36,127 nt of DNA from Thermoplasmatales archaeon (GCA_030672305.1 DAOVGR010000020.1:1-36127), one strand, 5' to 3'. Positions 16,611 through 24,633 are shown, numbered from the stretch's first letter. The notes: a model not told the origin generated them from the sequence alone. A program made the numbers and translations.

Positions 16611-18422
16611 TCATTTATTTCTCCTCTTTGTTTTCTTCTTTATATTCTTTGGATTAGATTTTACTTTTGTAAATTTAAAATAAAATAGTGATGAAGCAAC
16701 TACCAATATCAGTATGACTGATACAATTAGAATGGTACCATATTTCTGAATGAAGTTTTGTTCTATTCTGAAAAACTCACTAGAATCATATGTGTATGAG
16801 TTCTGTGTATCTGTTATCTTTATCTCATAATAATCATTTGGTTCTATATCTGAAGGGATTGCCCATTCATATAAGCCATCATTATAGGTTTTTTCCATTA
16901 TAGTTTTGTATAAACTCCCATCATAATATAATTCGATTTTGACATAATCTCCAGCATTTGTAGAATCCCAATTCAGGATTAAGGTATCATCTGTATAATG
17001 AGTATAATCTAAACTTGGATTTGAAATTTTAATTTCAGGTATTGTTTCACTCACTTTATTAGATTTGGAACTTTCTCCAAAATCATTTGAAGCTGTCACT
17101 TGATAATAATAAGTCGTCCCTTTCTCTATGTTATAATCACTATAGCTTTTTTGTGTCCCTAGAGATTTGATTTGGATGAGTTGATTAGATGATGTTCCTC
17201 TAAATACATGATAATTCTCAATTTGAACTCCTCCATCAAAATCTGGGGCATTCCAATTTATCCGTATATAATCATTATATGCATTTATCCCTAGATTTTT
17301 TGGGGGGTCTGGTTCTGTTGGTTGTTTATATGCATAATGAACATACTTTTCACTATAATAACGTATTTTATAACAAATATGTGGGAGATTGTACTCATCA
17401 ATATCAATAGTTGGGGTTTCTCCTGAAGAAGATACTTTATCTAACTCCCAAGAATTACCATTATTATAACCATAATTAATTCCTTCCCCTCCATATGTAA
17501 CATGTGGATTATTTTCATTATCTACTACAATATCACAATAACTACCCTTATCATCACCAGATGAATCAATTGTACCATATTCCCAGTAACCCTTCACTTT
17601 ATTTGCATATTTTAAATTTCTATCATTAAAAGGTTCATCAATAGAATCTGAAAAACAAATATGTGGTTTATTATTACTATCTACATCTATAGATAATTGA
17701 CTAACTTCAGTATATTGGCTTTGACTGAGTAACTCGTTAATCCAATTACTGCCAGATAAATAAGCATACCAAAGTTTCGGTGATGTGGTCATAGGGCGAT
17801 ATATTAACTCGCAATAAAGCACATGAGGTTTATCATTATAATCAAGGGCTAAAGAAACATCAACTCCCACATTTCCACCAGAATCTATTATTGATATGTC
17901 CCATCCCCAACTATAAACAGCATATTTTACCCAATGATTATATGGTTCACTATCCCAGACGTTGTATACTATATGAGGACGTCCACTACTATCAACCTCC
18001 AAATCAAATGAAGTCGAACCCAATTGTCCAGTTGAATCCACTATATCTAAAGACCATGAACCACTCTGCTTTTTCATATAATACAAGGTTTTTGATTGCT
18101 CATAAATGATATGTGGTCGATTGCTTGAGTCCAAGTCAAGCTTTACATTTTCATCTCCCCAACTATCAAAGTTTGACTTTACTGTTTCTATATCCCAATT
18201 ATATCCATTATAAGTTCCATAATGAAGAGTTTGTGTATTTGGGTCTGAAAATACAATATGTAATTTATTATTTGAATCAATTTTACAATAAATATCTGTT
18301 AAATAAGTTGAACCATAAGACCTATATTTCCAACTGAGTTCTGAATCTGCATTTACTTGAGATGAAGTAACAAGTAATAGGATTATAACCAATAAAGTTG
18401 TAAATATGATTTCCTTTTTCAT
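16611..18422 (-). CDS. Membrane-anchored surface protein: beta-propeller, FN3-like, C-terminal TM
   Basis: This 603-aa protein has a signal peptide (residues 1 to ~25, ending VNA) and an ectodomain with seven repeats ending in (R/K/N)-P-H-(I/V)-x-(Y/F) preceded by an Asp (e.g. DSSNRPHI, DSSGRPHI, DSNNKPHI). Seven repeats suggest a seven-bladed beta-propeller. A fibronectin type III-like domain (~373-461) and a second beta-sandwich (~465-555) follow. A single TM helix (~561-582) and a basic tail of ~21 residues end the protein, so it should face outward with its tail in the cytosol. GGAGG precedes the ATG. It is the largest protein of the element. A virion spike, adhesin or host-surface protein are options. 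No homologue is recognised. Confidence 0.75.
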   Translation of the reverse strand: MKKEIIFTTLLVIILLLVTSSQVNADSELSWKYRSYGSTYLTDIYCKIDSNNKLHIVFSDPNTQTLHYGTYNGYNWDIETVKSNFDSWGDENVKLDLDSSNRPHIIYEQSKTLYYMKKQSGSWSLDIVDSTGQLGSTSFDLEVDSSGRPHIVYNVWDSEPYNHWVKYAVYSWGWDISIIDSGGNVGVDVSLALDYNDKPHVLYCELIYRPMTTSPKLWYAYLSGSNWINELLSQSQYTEVSQLSIDVDSNNKPHICFSDSIDEPFNDRNLKYANKVKGYWEYGTIDSSGDDKGSYCDIVVDNENNPHVTYGGEGINYGYNNGNSWELDKVSSSGETPTIDIDEYNLPHICYKIRYYSEKYVHYAYKQPTEPDPPKNLGINAYNDYIRINWNAPDFDGGVQIENYHVFRGTSSNQLIQIKSLGTQKSYSDYNIEKGTTYYYQVTASNDFGESSKSNKVSETIPEIKISNPSLDYTHYTDDTLILNWDSTNAGDYVKIELYYDGSLYKTIMEKTYNDGLYEWAIPSDIEPNDYYEIKITDTQNSYTYDSSEFFRIEQNFIQKYGTILIVSVILILVVASSLFYFKFTKVKSNPKNIKKKTKRRNK

Positions 18423-18917
18423 ATCATTTCCTCCCCTTAAGGATAAAGTTTAATCAGATAATCATTTATAAACTCTAGGATAACAGATGTTAACTTATTT
18501 TGGTACATATTACAACACAAAGATAATATACTCTTGATTCACTCATACTGATGCAAAGGGGGCAGATATTGGCTGATGGTTACCATGATTATCGCTTTAT
18601 TTTGTCTGCCCCAAAGTTTTATTTTTTTAAATTGTAAGTGGTATAAGAAATGTCAAAAGTCAGGGTATATTAGGATAAGACCTAATGCTTCTCTCTTATA
18701 CCACAGGTTAAGTCTTATTGTAAGATGAGGGCTAAACTCAGCCCATCTCCTACATTTTCCATAGAGTTTGTAAGGGTGAAACAACTTTATAGAAGCAAGA
18801 TGTTCTCACCTGCGTAGAACTTTTCAGGTGTAGATGTGTCACCTTACTAGGTTCATGTGATTCTGAAAGGGAAATGCAGGAGGTTAGAAATACAACATTT
18901 CCCCATCATTTCAAGTT
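18423..18917. other. Structured non-coding region of the element
   Basis: No gene is seen, but many inverted repeats lie close together: GGGGCAGA (18559-18566) with TCTGCCCC (18605-18612), a palindrome ATGGTTACCAT between them, and a perfect 11-bp pair GTGGTATAAGA (18638-18648) with TCTTATACCAC (18694-18704). The latter encloses the hairpin ATTAGG/CCTAAT (18669-18686). Further hairpins (TCTTA/TAAGA, GGGCT/AGCCC, GGTGA/TCACC) continue to ~18840. It may be a structured RNA or a replication/packaging site. Confidence 0.45.
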
Positions 18918-19277
18918 TTATTTTAAGTCAAAGTCTTTTCGTTGGGGCATTTTCTCAGATGGTTTAAGTATAGTTTCTAGGAAATCTCCGAGACCTTCGA
19001 CATTGTAAGCCTTCTCCAATGCTTTATAATTCGTCGTCATAGGATTGCTTTTACCTACATTAGCAATAAATGAGCATATTCTAGTTAATGCGTCTTTGTT
19101 TGTGTTCAAATAACCTGCTCGATTCGTGAACTCAGCGAGAGCACTTTTATATTTAGTCTCTTTCTCTTTATGCTCCTGTAGTATTCGTATCTCTTCGTTG
19201 GTAATTTCTTGGATTTCCTTATCTAATTTAGCCTTCTCATTTAGTAATTCTGCTTTACTTTTCTTTCGTGTTAACAT
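18918..19277 (-). CDS. Coiled-coil small protein, 119 aa
   Basis: Not recognised. The first ~60 residues are a strong helical, K/E-rich coiled-coil candidate (KAELLNEKAKLDKEIQEI and onward). The C-terminal half contains SNPMTTNYKALEKAYN and may be globular. There is no signal or TM. GGAGG before the ATG supports translation. It is the last gene of the minus-strand cluster that begins at 22826. Confidence 0.6.
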   Translation of the reverse strand: MLTRKKSKAELLNEKAKLDKEIQEITNEEIRILQEHKEKETKYKSALAEFTNRAGYLNTNKDALTRICSFIANVGKSNPMTTNYKALEKAYNVEGLGDFLETILKPSEKMPQRKDFDLK

Positions 19278-19340
19278 TCTCTTTTACCTCCAATCTTACA
19301 AATTCTCCTAAAAAATAGTAGAAAGGGTTGTATGCCCCTT

Positions 19341-19655
19341 CTAATCTTGTTTCTTATAATAGCCAGATTTGAGCTTTCTGTATGTCTCTTCTACGCTTTG
19401 ATTTCCTGTGAATTTTCCTGCGTTTGGATGATATGTTCTATCAACACTTTTTACAAGATTGCAAATCTTTTCTTTTGCTATTTCAACTTCTCCTTGAAAT
19501 TTAGTAACTGTTGCGTTGTTGTCAATTGCTCCCATATTTGCTAGTTCTTTCAGTTTTCTATGTTGCTCTTCCTCTTGCCTCTTTCTCAACTCTAGGAGTT
19601 CTTTATATTCTCTAAGCTCCTCAGTTGTCATTTGTGCTTTTATTTCGTCTCTCAT
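19341..19655 (-). CDS. Coiled-coil small protein with LANMGA motif, 104 aa
   Basis: Not recognised. Residues ~8-40 form a charged helix (EELREYKELLELRKRQEEEQ), followed by ELANMGAID and a basic C-terminus. The DNA encoding LANMGA is part of a 19-base stretch that recurs exactly in the 61-aa gene at 22641-22826, hinting at recombination or a shared docking motif. GGAGGAG precedes the ATG. There is no signal or TM. Confidence 0.6.
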   Translation of the reverse strand: MRDEIKAQMTTEELREYKELLELRKRQEEEQHRKLKELANMGAIDNNATVTKFQGEVEIAKEKICNLVKSVDRTYHPNAGKFTGNQSVEETYRKLKSGYYKKQD

Positions 19656-19863
19656 ATGTTTTCTCCTCCAATATGTTTTACATTCTTCGTTGGTGTAGAT
19701 TACTCTCCCATCAACTAGGTGAACGTAACCTATAGAAATGTATTCGCCTACGGCGAAACTCTTCTCGCCACGTCTACGCGTGGCTCCGATTTAGATTAGG
19801 GGGGATTTTTAAAAAATCTCTCAAAACCAACGAGTTAAACTGTCGCCCCCTCTCCGCACCTAC
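19656..19863. repeat. Non-coding gap with two tandem GC-rich hairpins
   Basis: TTCGCC-TAC-GGCGAA (19743-19757, perfect 6-bp stem) is followed ten bases later by GCCACG-6 nt-CGTGGC (19767-19784, perfect 6-bp stem). Both stand out in AT-rich surroundings between the 104-aa and 87-aa genes. Two copies of the octamer TCGTTGGT (19687 plus, 19826 minus) flank them. A termination/processing element or a protein-binding site is possible. Confidence 0.5.
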
Positions 19864-20118
19864 TCAGCCATATATATCATGACCATAGGATTTATCATTC
19901 TCTTCGATTTCTATTCTTCTTCTAATATACCATTTCGCTAATCGTTCTGTTAAATCTAGTTTTTCTTTTAATGTCTCAATTTCCATCTCTAGCCTCGCCT
20001 TAACCTCTCCATTTTCGTTGAAAGATTTTAATGCATATTTCTCTAGCTCTTCTCGATTCATTTTTGTAATTCTTATCTTAAACTCTGCGTCTATTTCTTC
20101 TTTCGTAATCTTTCCCAT
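19864..20118 (-). CDS. Small helical protein, 84 aa
   Basis: Not recognised. It is almost wholly predicted helix: KITKEEIDAEFKIRITKMNREELEKYA, then a heptad-like stretch KARLEMEIETLKEKLDLTERLA. The start could be GTG 20127 or ATG 20118. The ATG is preferred, preceded by GAGTGGT within the end of the upstream zinc-finger gene, so the two genes are tightly packed and probably translationally coupled. Confidence 0.55.
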   Translation of the reverse strand: MGKITKEEIDAEFKIRITKMNREELEKYALKSFNENGEVKARLEMEIETLKEKLDLTERLAKWYIRRRIEIEENDKSYGHDIYG

Positions 20119-20120
20119 AT

Positions 20121-20408
20121 TTACCACTCGTGAGGTAGCGTTCCTTTACCTTCTTTAAAAAGTTGCATTTCTCGTTGTATTCTCCTTACGTGGTTGTCGT
20201 CTTTGAAATAATGCTCTTGTGTACATCTATAAAAATGAGGGCTACGCTGTAAATCCTTGTGGTGTACTTGTATGATTTTCTCTAGCTTTGAACTACAACG
20301 AGGGCACGTCTTAGGAATTGGAGGCTCTGGAAAGCTCCCCCCTAATGCAACGACGACGCGCCTACCTATCTCTAGGATATTATCTTTTAACCTGTCTATG
20401 AATTTCAC
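20121..20408 (-). CDS. Small zinc-finger protein, 95 aa
   Basis: Not recognised as a family. The centre holds C-x2-C (CPRC, residues ~35-38), then a basic stretch with paired His (VHHKD) and C-x-x-x-H (CTQEH), a likely zinc ribbon. The N-terminus is amphipathic and the C-terminus basic/helical. The start is GTG with GGTGAG eight bases upstream. The gap to the upstream winged-helix gene is only four bases. Nucleic-acid binding is plausible for a replication cluster. Confidence 0.6.
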   Translation of the reverse strand: MKFIDRLKDNILEIGRRVVVALGGSFPEPPIPKTCPRCSSKLEKIIQVHHKDLQRSPHFYRCTQEHYFKDDNHVRRIQREMQLFKEGKGTLPHEW

Positions 20409-20412
20409 GCTC

Positions 20413-20697
20413 TCACCGTCTTACTATAAATTGTATGCCTTCGTAGAATCTCGCGCCGTTTTCTTCAACGGTTATAACATCATAGTTTTTGAATAAATAT
20501 TGCGTGAACATTTGCACAGTTGGAATTGGGAGTAGATTGCTTTCACAGAATCTTTTAAACCTATCATACAGATACTCCTTTGATACCTTACTCGTTGGTG
20601 CTCTTTCAACGAATGTGCTTAGAAATGCCTCATTTGGATTTGCGAGCATATCCCAACGCTGTCTTAGTTGTGTTAATTCTTGGTATACTGGATTCAT
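20413..20697 (-). CDS. Winged-helix protein resembling the D5 helicase C-terminal domain
   Basis: This 94-aa protein has residues ~30-94 (SKVSKEYLYDRFKRFCESN through FYEGIQF) following the pattern of the winged-helix domain found at the end of D5/P4-type helicases (K-x2-L-Y-x2-F/Y-x3-C, then Y-x-G-I). It has a near-perfect ribosome site (GGAGGTGA). It starts 10 bases after the stop of the SF3 helicase, which itself already ends in a similar winged-helix-like region, so this looks like a second, free-standing DNA-binding module. A role in origin recognition with the helicase is inferred. Confidence 0.6.
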   Translation of the reverse strand: MNPVYQELTQLRQRWDMLANPNEAFLSTFVERAPTSKVSKEYLYDRFKRFCESNLLPIPTVQMFTQYLFKNYDVITVEENGARFYEGIQFIVRR

Positions 20698-20707
20698 TTT
20701 TCACCTC

Positions 20708-22408
20708 CTATGATGCGTCATATCCATCTTCTCCTATATCTGTAAAATCTTCTAATATTGGCTGTGTTCCTTCTGGTCTTTTGTCTTTCTTTATTTCTAT
20801 ACCCATATAGCAATCTATGTTATCATGTCCTTTATTCTTGACTATAACCTTGTGGGTTTTCTTGAGATATGATGTCAACTGATTCTTGGTTATTTTCATA
20901 GCTCCCCTAGTTTCTTTAACGAATTTTTCTAGCAACTTATACATGTTATCTGTCGTCTCACCAGTTTCGTCTCCTACCGTTGTATCTAGATAGATGTGTG
21001 TAAAATGTTCTAGCGGATTTAGATAATATTCATATTTATGTATTCCATTAATCGTTGGTGTGTGTGTGAATCTACCATTCTTAAGAAGTCGCTTAAGACC
21101 TTCTATGCTCCACTTCAATAAGCCTCTCATCTCTTCTGTTGTTGTTAGTTTCTCTAATAGGTGTATGTCTTGTTTTCCCGCAGGATAGTATTTTTTGAAA
21201 GGTATCAAATGTATTCTATCGTATATTGCTATATCTCCATCCCCTAGCTCTATTAATTCATTCATTAAGGCTATAAGTTTCGCAGTGTTTTTGGCTTGAA
21301 ATTTATTACCTCCTTTATATTGCATACTTATTAAGTCGTTACCACATGTGGCTTTAATCTTGTCTGTATTTGAGAGTGCTTTTTTACTAACCTCTGCGGT
21401 TATATTTGCAAGTTTATCATAGAGGCTAGACGTTGCGAATCTATCGTATTGTAAGTCTTCTAATGATTCACCGCTTACACTATCTTTTCCAAGCATTTTA
21501 GATAAAAGCCTAGTGAGTACGCCTTTACCATTTCTACCTGTACCGTATAATATGAATATAACATGTATTGGATAGTCTCTGTATAGACAGTACCCGAACA
21601 TCTCCTGTATAAGTGCGATATTCTCTTCGTTTCCTTCCATTATATCGTCAACGAAGTCGAGAATTTCATCACACTTAGCATCTTTAATGTAGTCAACGCC
21701 TATGGTTGTTAAGAAATTATCATCCGGTGAATGTGACTCTAATTCGTCTGTGTCTAAGTTATACGTACCATTTTCACAGTTAATCTTATACAACGGAGGC
21801 TTCATAGCTGACCTCTCCGTTATGCTCTGTCGCTTGATTCCTTCTATTACTTCACGCACTAGATTAATTCTGACTTTGTCGTATTCTCCAACGAGATTTT
21901 CAACTATCGTTGCTGTCTTTGTTTCACCAGTAAATCTATATCTACCCGATTTTTTGTCATACCACCATAGCTCTTTATTAGAATCTCTCCCATCTACTAC
22001 GGTTTTAAAATGTAATTCCATGCCGTCATATATGTAACGATATAGCTTCTGTGCATTAATTGAGGTTATTATTTGACCTGTCTTTTTATCATATCTAAGT
22101 ATACCAAGCTCTTTTAACTTATGTTCTTTTGAATCAGCGTCTATGAAACCATGCTCTTCTACATATTTTACTATATCATTTTCTCTGTCTGATTCTTCAA
22201 TGTCTTGATTTATTCCCGACTCAGCATCTAATTTCTTGTTTGTCTCTCGCATTTTTGCTTCTATTATGGCTCGCTCTTCCTCAGGTGTCAATGTGTCCTT
22301 GATTTTAGGTAAGTCAGAAATATCATTAGAATCTACGTTTGTGTTTTCTACCCATTCCGTGTTTTCCTTTTTTGGAAAGCTATTACCATTTGTATTCTTA
22401 GTGCTCAT
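20708..22408 (-). CDS. D5-like superfamily 3 helicase (replication protein)
   Basis: This 566-aa protein has an acidic, low-complexity N-terminus (~1-85), then a D5_N-like region, and the SF3 AAA+ core with Walker A GTGRNGKGV (Lys295). The downstream RFATSSLYDKLANITAEVS and LIALMNELIELGDGDIAIYDRIHLIPF segments carry Walker B/sensor 1 and the arginine-finger region. The end (~470-540) looks like a winged helix closing with YMGIEIKK. Such proteins unwind the origin of viruses and plasmids. No primase (AEP) domain is visible in this protein or its neighbours. AAGGTGAC precedes the ATG. It is the core replication gene of the element. Confidence 0.88.
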   Translation of the reverse strand: MSTKNTNGNSFPKKENTEWVENTNVDSNDISDLPKIKDTLTPEEERAIIEAKMRETNKKLDAESGINQDIEESDRENDIVKYVEEHGFIDADSKEHKLKELGILRYDKKTGQIITSINAQKLYRYIYDGMELHFKTVVDGRDSNKELWWYDKKSGRYRFTGETKTATIVENLVGEYDKVRINLVREVIEGIKRQSITERSAMKPPLYKINCENGTYNLDTDELESHSPDDNFLTTIGVDYIKDAKCDEILDFVDDIMEGNEENIALIQEMFGYCLYRDYPIHVIFILYGTGRNGKGVLTRLLSKMLGKDSVSGESLEDLQYDRFATSSLYDKLANITAEVSKKALSNTDKIKATCGNDLISMQYKGGNKFQAKNTAKLIALMNELIELGDGDIAIYDRIHLIPFKKYYPAGKQDIHLLEKLTTTEEMRGLLKWSIEGLKRLLKNGRFTHTPTINGIHKYEYYLNPLEHFTHIYLDTTVGDETGETTDNMYKLLEKFVKETRGAMKITKNQLTSYLKKTHKVIVKNKGHDNIDCYMGIEIKKDKRPEGTQPILEDFTDIGEDGYDAS

Positions 22409-22426
22409 AGTGTCACCTTGAATACC

Positions 22427-22630
22427 TTAATAATCACTCTGCTTTTCTGTAATGAGTAAGTGTGTCCTTTCGTCAAATGTCTTTTTATGGTAGATTATCT
22501 TAGCTATTTTTTCTACCATATCCATTATATCAATATGTGTGCCGTAGTCACATTTATAGACGAGTGCTCCCGTAACTAACTGATTATACGCACTTGTACC
22601 TTCTTTGTTTTTGCTTTCGTTTTCTGTCAT
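22427..22630 (-). CDS. Small hypothetical protein, 67 aa
   Basis: Not recognised. It is polar, with a disordered N-terminus and a helical centre (DIMDMVEKIAKIIYHKK). GAGGG precedes the ATG. It lies 18 bases before the helicase gene and ~10 bases after the 61-aa gene, clearly in one operon. There is no TM or cysteine cluster. Confidence 0.55.
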   Translation of the reverse strand: MTENESKNKEGTSAYNQLVTGALVYKCDYGTHIDIMDMVEKIAKIIYHKKTFDERTHLLITEKQSDY

Positions 22631-22640
22631 GTTTTAACCC

Positions 22641-22826
22641 TCACTCATTGGCTCCATTGGTTTTCTCATCTTCGTTGGTTCCGTTGCTCTTTAATTCTGC
22701 AAATGCTCCCATATTTGCTAGTAGCTCTATAGTAATTCCGAGCACTTTTGACCTTGTGCCCTTTGGGAGAGCATCCCATATTTGGAATTGACTATCTGAG
22801 AGGGTGGTACATATTGAATGTGTCAT
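22641..22826 (-). CDS. Small hypothetical protein, 61 aa, first gene of the minus cluster
   Basis: Residues ~14-42 (QFQIWDALPKGTRSKVLGI and onward) resemble the second half of ribbon-helix-helix regulators (L-P-x-G-x-R-S-K-V followed by a helix), but this is only a resemblance. The tail is polar and low complexity. It contains LANMGA, shared at DNA level with the 104-aa gene. GGAG precedes the ATG. As the first gene after the repeat-rich region it could regulate the operon. Confidence 0.5.
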   Translation of the reverse strand: MTHSICTTLSDSQFQIWDALPKGTRSKVLGITIELLANMGAFAELKSNGTNEDEKTNGANE

Positions 22827-23642
22827 ATTATCTCCTCTCTAGCGAGCTTTTGAATTCACCATTTTTTTCTTTATACATTTTTTATTTCTCCTTTTGTTGG
22901 GTTTAATACCCTCTTGTTTTCATAGCCCAAGTTCAAAGGATTAATGCTGTCTAGAATATCTCAGGTTAAGAATCCATTCACACGAAATACGCTAGGCTCT
23001 TCTCTCTCGTGTTGCTACTTTGTGACGTGCCCCTGTATGGGCTGTGGTTGTTTTTGTCTAACGTCGTGTCACTTATTATTATGAGCTATTAATATATTTT
23101 AATCCAAATCTTGCTAATTGTTAACATTGAAATTATCAATATGCTTAAAGCTAATATTATCAATAATCTATATGTGTTATCCCCCTATAAATGTTTCTAT
23201 TTTCTCCCGTTGAGTCCGTTTTCTTCGTGGGTAAATATTCCCATTCGTTGGTCTATTTCCCACTTTTTACCCACGCTAGGGTGGTGATTTTGACGGGTAG
23301 AAAAAAGGATACATAGATGCTGAGAAAAAATAGCACATAGCAAGACACAGAAAAAAACACATTTCCCAATAAGAAAACGCACGAGAGCGCGACCTTTTTT
23401 AACTTTCTCTAACCTTAGTTATATGTTTAAAAAATAAAAAAGTATAAGTATAAACATATAGTAGGTAAGGAAATTTTCAAAAAAAGTCGCAATGTTGAAT
23501 ACAACGAGCTTATTTCCCCTCCGCTAGATTCTCCCTGTTCTGTACCTGTTGTTCTGTGCTCTCCTCGTAGATTATAGCCACCTCTAGGTTGTAGCCACCT
23601 CTCTCCTTCCCTGTGCGTGCTACAGTAGTCTACCTCCTAAGA
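22827..23642. other. Repeat-rich divergent region, candidate replication origin
   Basis: No supported gene is seen. The strand of transcription switches here. Inverted repeats include CGTGGGTAAA (23226-23235) with TTTACCCACG (23266-23275) and TATATGTTT (23420-23428) with AAACATATA (23452-23460). A TATTTCCC-like motif recurs across this region and beyond (23254, 23511, 23854; longer forms TATTTTCCCC/TATTTTCTCC in both orientations at 23199, 23676, 23791, 23822). The A/T-rich stretch 23400-23475 would melt easily. Next to an SF3 helicase operon this fits an origin. Confidence 0.5.
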
Positions 23643-23656
23643 AAATATATATAAAC
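23643..23656 (+). promoter_or_regulatory. Strong TATA-like box reading rightward
   Basis: AAATATATATAAAC suits an archaeal TATA element, with a start expected near 23680. It would drive the plus-strand genes of the element. The region just downstream carries GGGGGAAAATA, a member of the repeated TATTTTCCCC family, well placed for an operator. Confidence 0.5.
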
Positions 23657-23715
23657 ATATTCATATTAGATGGTCGGGGGAAAATAGACATCATTCAACA
23701 GGAGGGGGGCATATA

Positions 23716-23745
23716 TGGAGAAATATATAATTGGATTAGAATAAT
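23716..23745 (+). other. Nine-codon mini-ORF with near-perfect ribosome site
   Basis: AGGAGGGGGG (23701-23710) is followed five bases later by an ATG and a frame MEKYIIGLE ending in TAA. The ribosome site is stronger than those of most genes here. It may be a leader peptide upstream of the 78-aa membrane protein gene or the start of a decayed gene. Confidence 0.3.
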
Positions 23746-23929
23746 TATATTTATCAGGAGTAAAATCATAAAACAGCCTCTAGAATGATATATTTTCCCC
23801 ATACATCAAAGCCTTATAACAGGAGAAAATAGCTTAGAATCAGCTAGAAAAAATATTTCCCAGAATAGATAAAAATAAAATAGAAGAAAACTTATAAAAC
23901 AGAATCATATTTAAAAATAGAGGGATTTT

Positions 23930-24166
23930 ATGTCAAAATATACAGATAAATTAAGCGATAGAGAAAAATTCATAGTTTGGCTCTCAATGTTAGGAGGCTT
24001 AGGATTTGGATTAATGGGAAATATGATAGTCACAGCCACATTTAGATATATGGATAATATGAACAGTACGAACGCCCTTACAATCTATGTCATAACATGG
24101 ATAGCATTTTTAATAATATTCTCAATTATTACGAAATCATTAGATAAATTATATAAAAAACTATGA
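23930..24166 (+). CDS. Small membrane protein with two TM helices, 78 aa
   Basis: Not recognised. It has a charged N-terminus (residues 1-13) and two hydrophobic segments (~14-36 and ~50-66) separated by a short polar loop, ending in a basic tail (KSLDKLYKKL). GAGGGA lies five bases before the ATG. Both termini are probably cytosolic. It is the first sizeable plus-strand gene of the element. Small two-TM proteins are common in archaeal viruses and plasmids, but no specific function can be given. Confidence 0.65.
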   Translation: MSKYTDKLSDREKFIVWLSMLGGLGFGLMGNMIVTATFRYMDNMNSTNALTIYVITWIAFLIIFSIITKSLDKLYKKL

Positions 24167-24633
24167 ACGTGAGCAGGTTTAGTTATTTATTGATACAACG
24201 ACATAAGATTTCGATTGACACCTTATAAGCTCTAGCCCTTTTTTTATAACCCTAGCCCCTACTCGCTCGATTTTTTACTTCTACTTAACTTATGACATTA
24301 ATTAGTAACTACCCATTTTTGGGAGAAAAAAAGACACATAAATATATATCTCTTCTAAGCTCACGAAATGAGGCATTTTATAGGAGAAAAACGATAAGTA
24401 TATAAGTGTGCGTCACATTCATATTATTGGAGCTATAAAACGAGAGGGCATTTCATTTATGTTCCCCCTATGAGACAAGGGGTAAAATCAAAGCTCCCGT
24501 CGTTGGTGGCGTCGCAAGACTTATTCTTTATAAGTTCTAGTTGTTGGTAGTTTTTTGTAGGCACTAGACGGGATAAGATGAGAGTACATCAACGAGAAAT
24601 TCTAGGAGGCTAGGAGAGAGATTTAGAGAGTTT
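24167..24633. other. Non-coding stretch in the right arm of the element
   Basis: No credible gene is seen; only frames of about 20 codons or fewer occur, one of which (24163-24228) overlaps the previous stop as ATGA. The stretch includes TCGTTGGT at 24500-24507, a hairpin ACTTAT/ATAAGT near 24527-24543 and purine-rich GGAGAAAA stretches. Possible promoters for the following operon are AT-rich stretches around 24390-24440. Confidence 0.35.

Noticed and set aside
23197-23382. Open frame of 61 codons (minus) with a hydrophobic, Cys-rich start
   Set aside because: It needs a GTG start without ribosome site and lies across the inverted repeats of the candidate origin.
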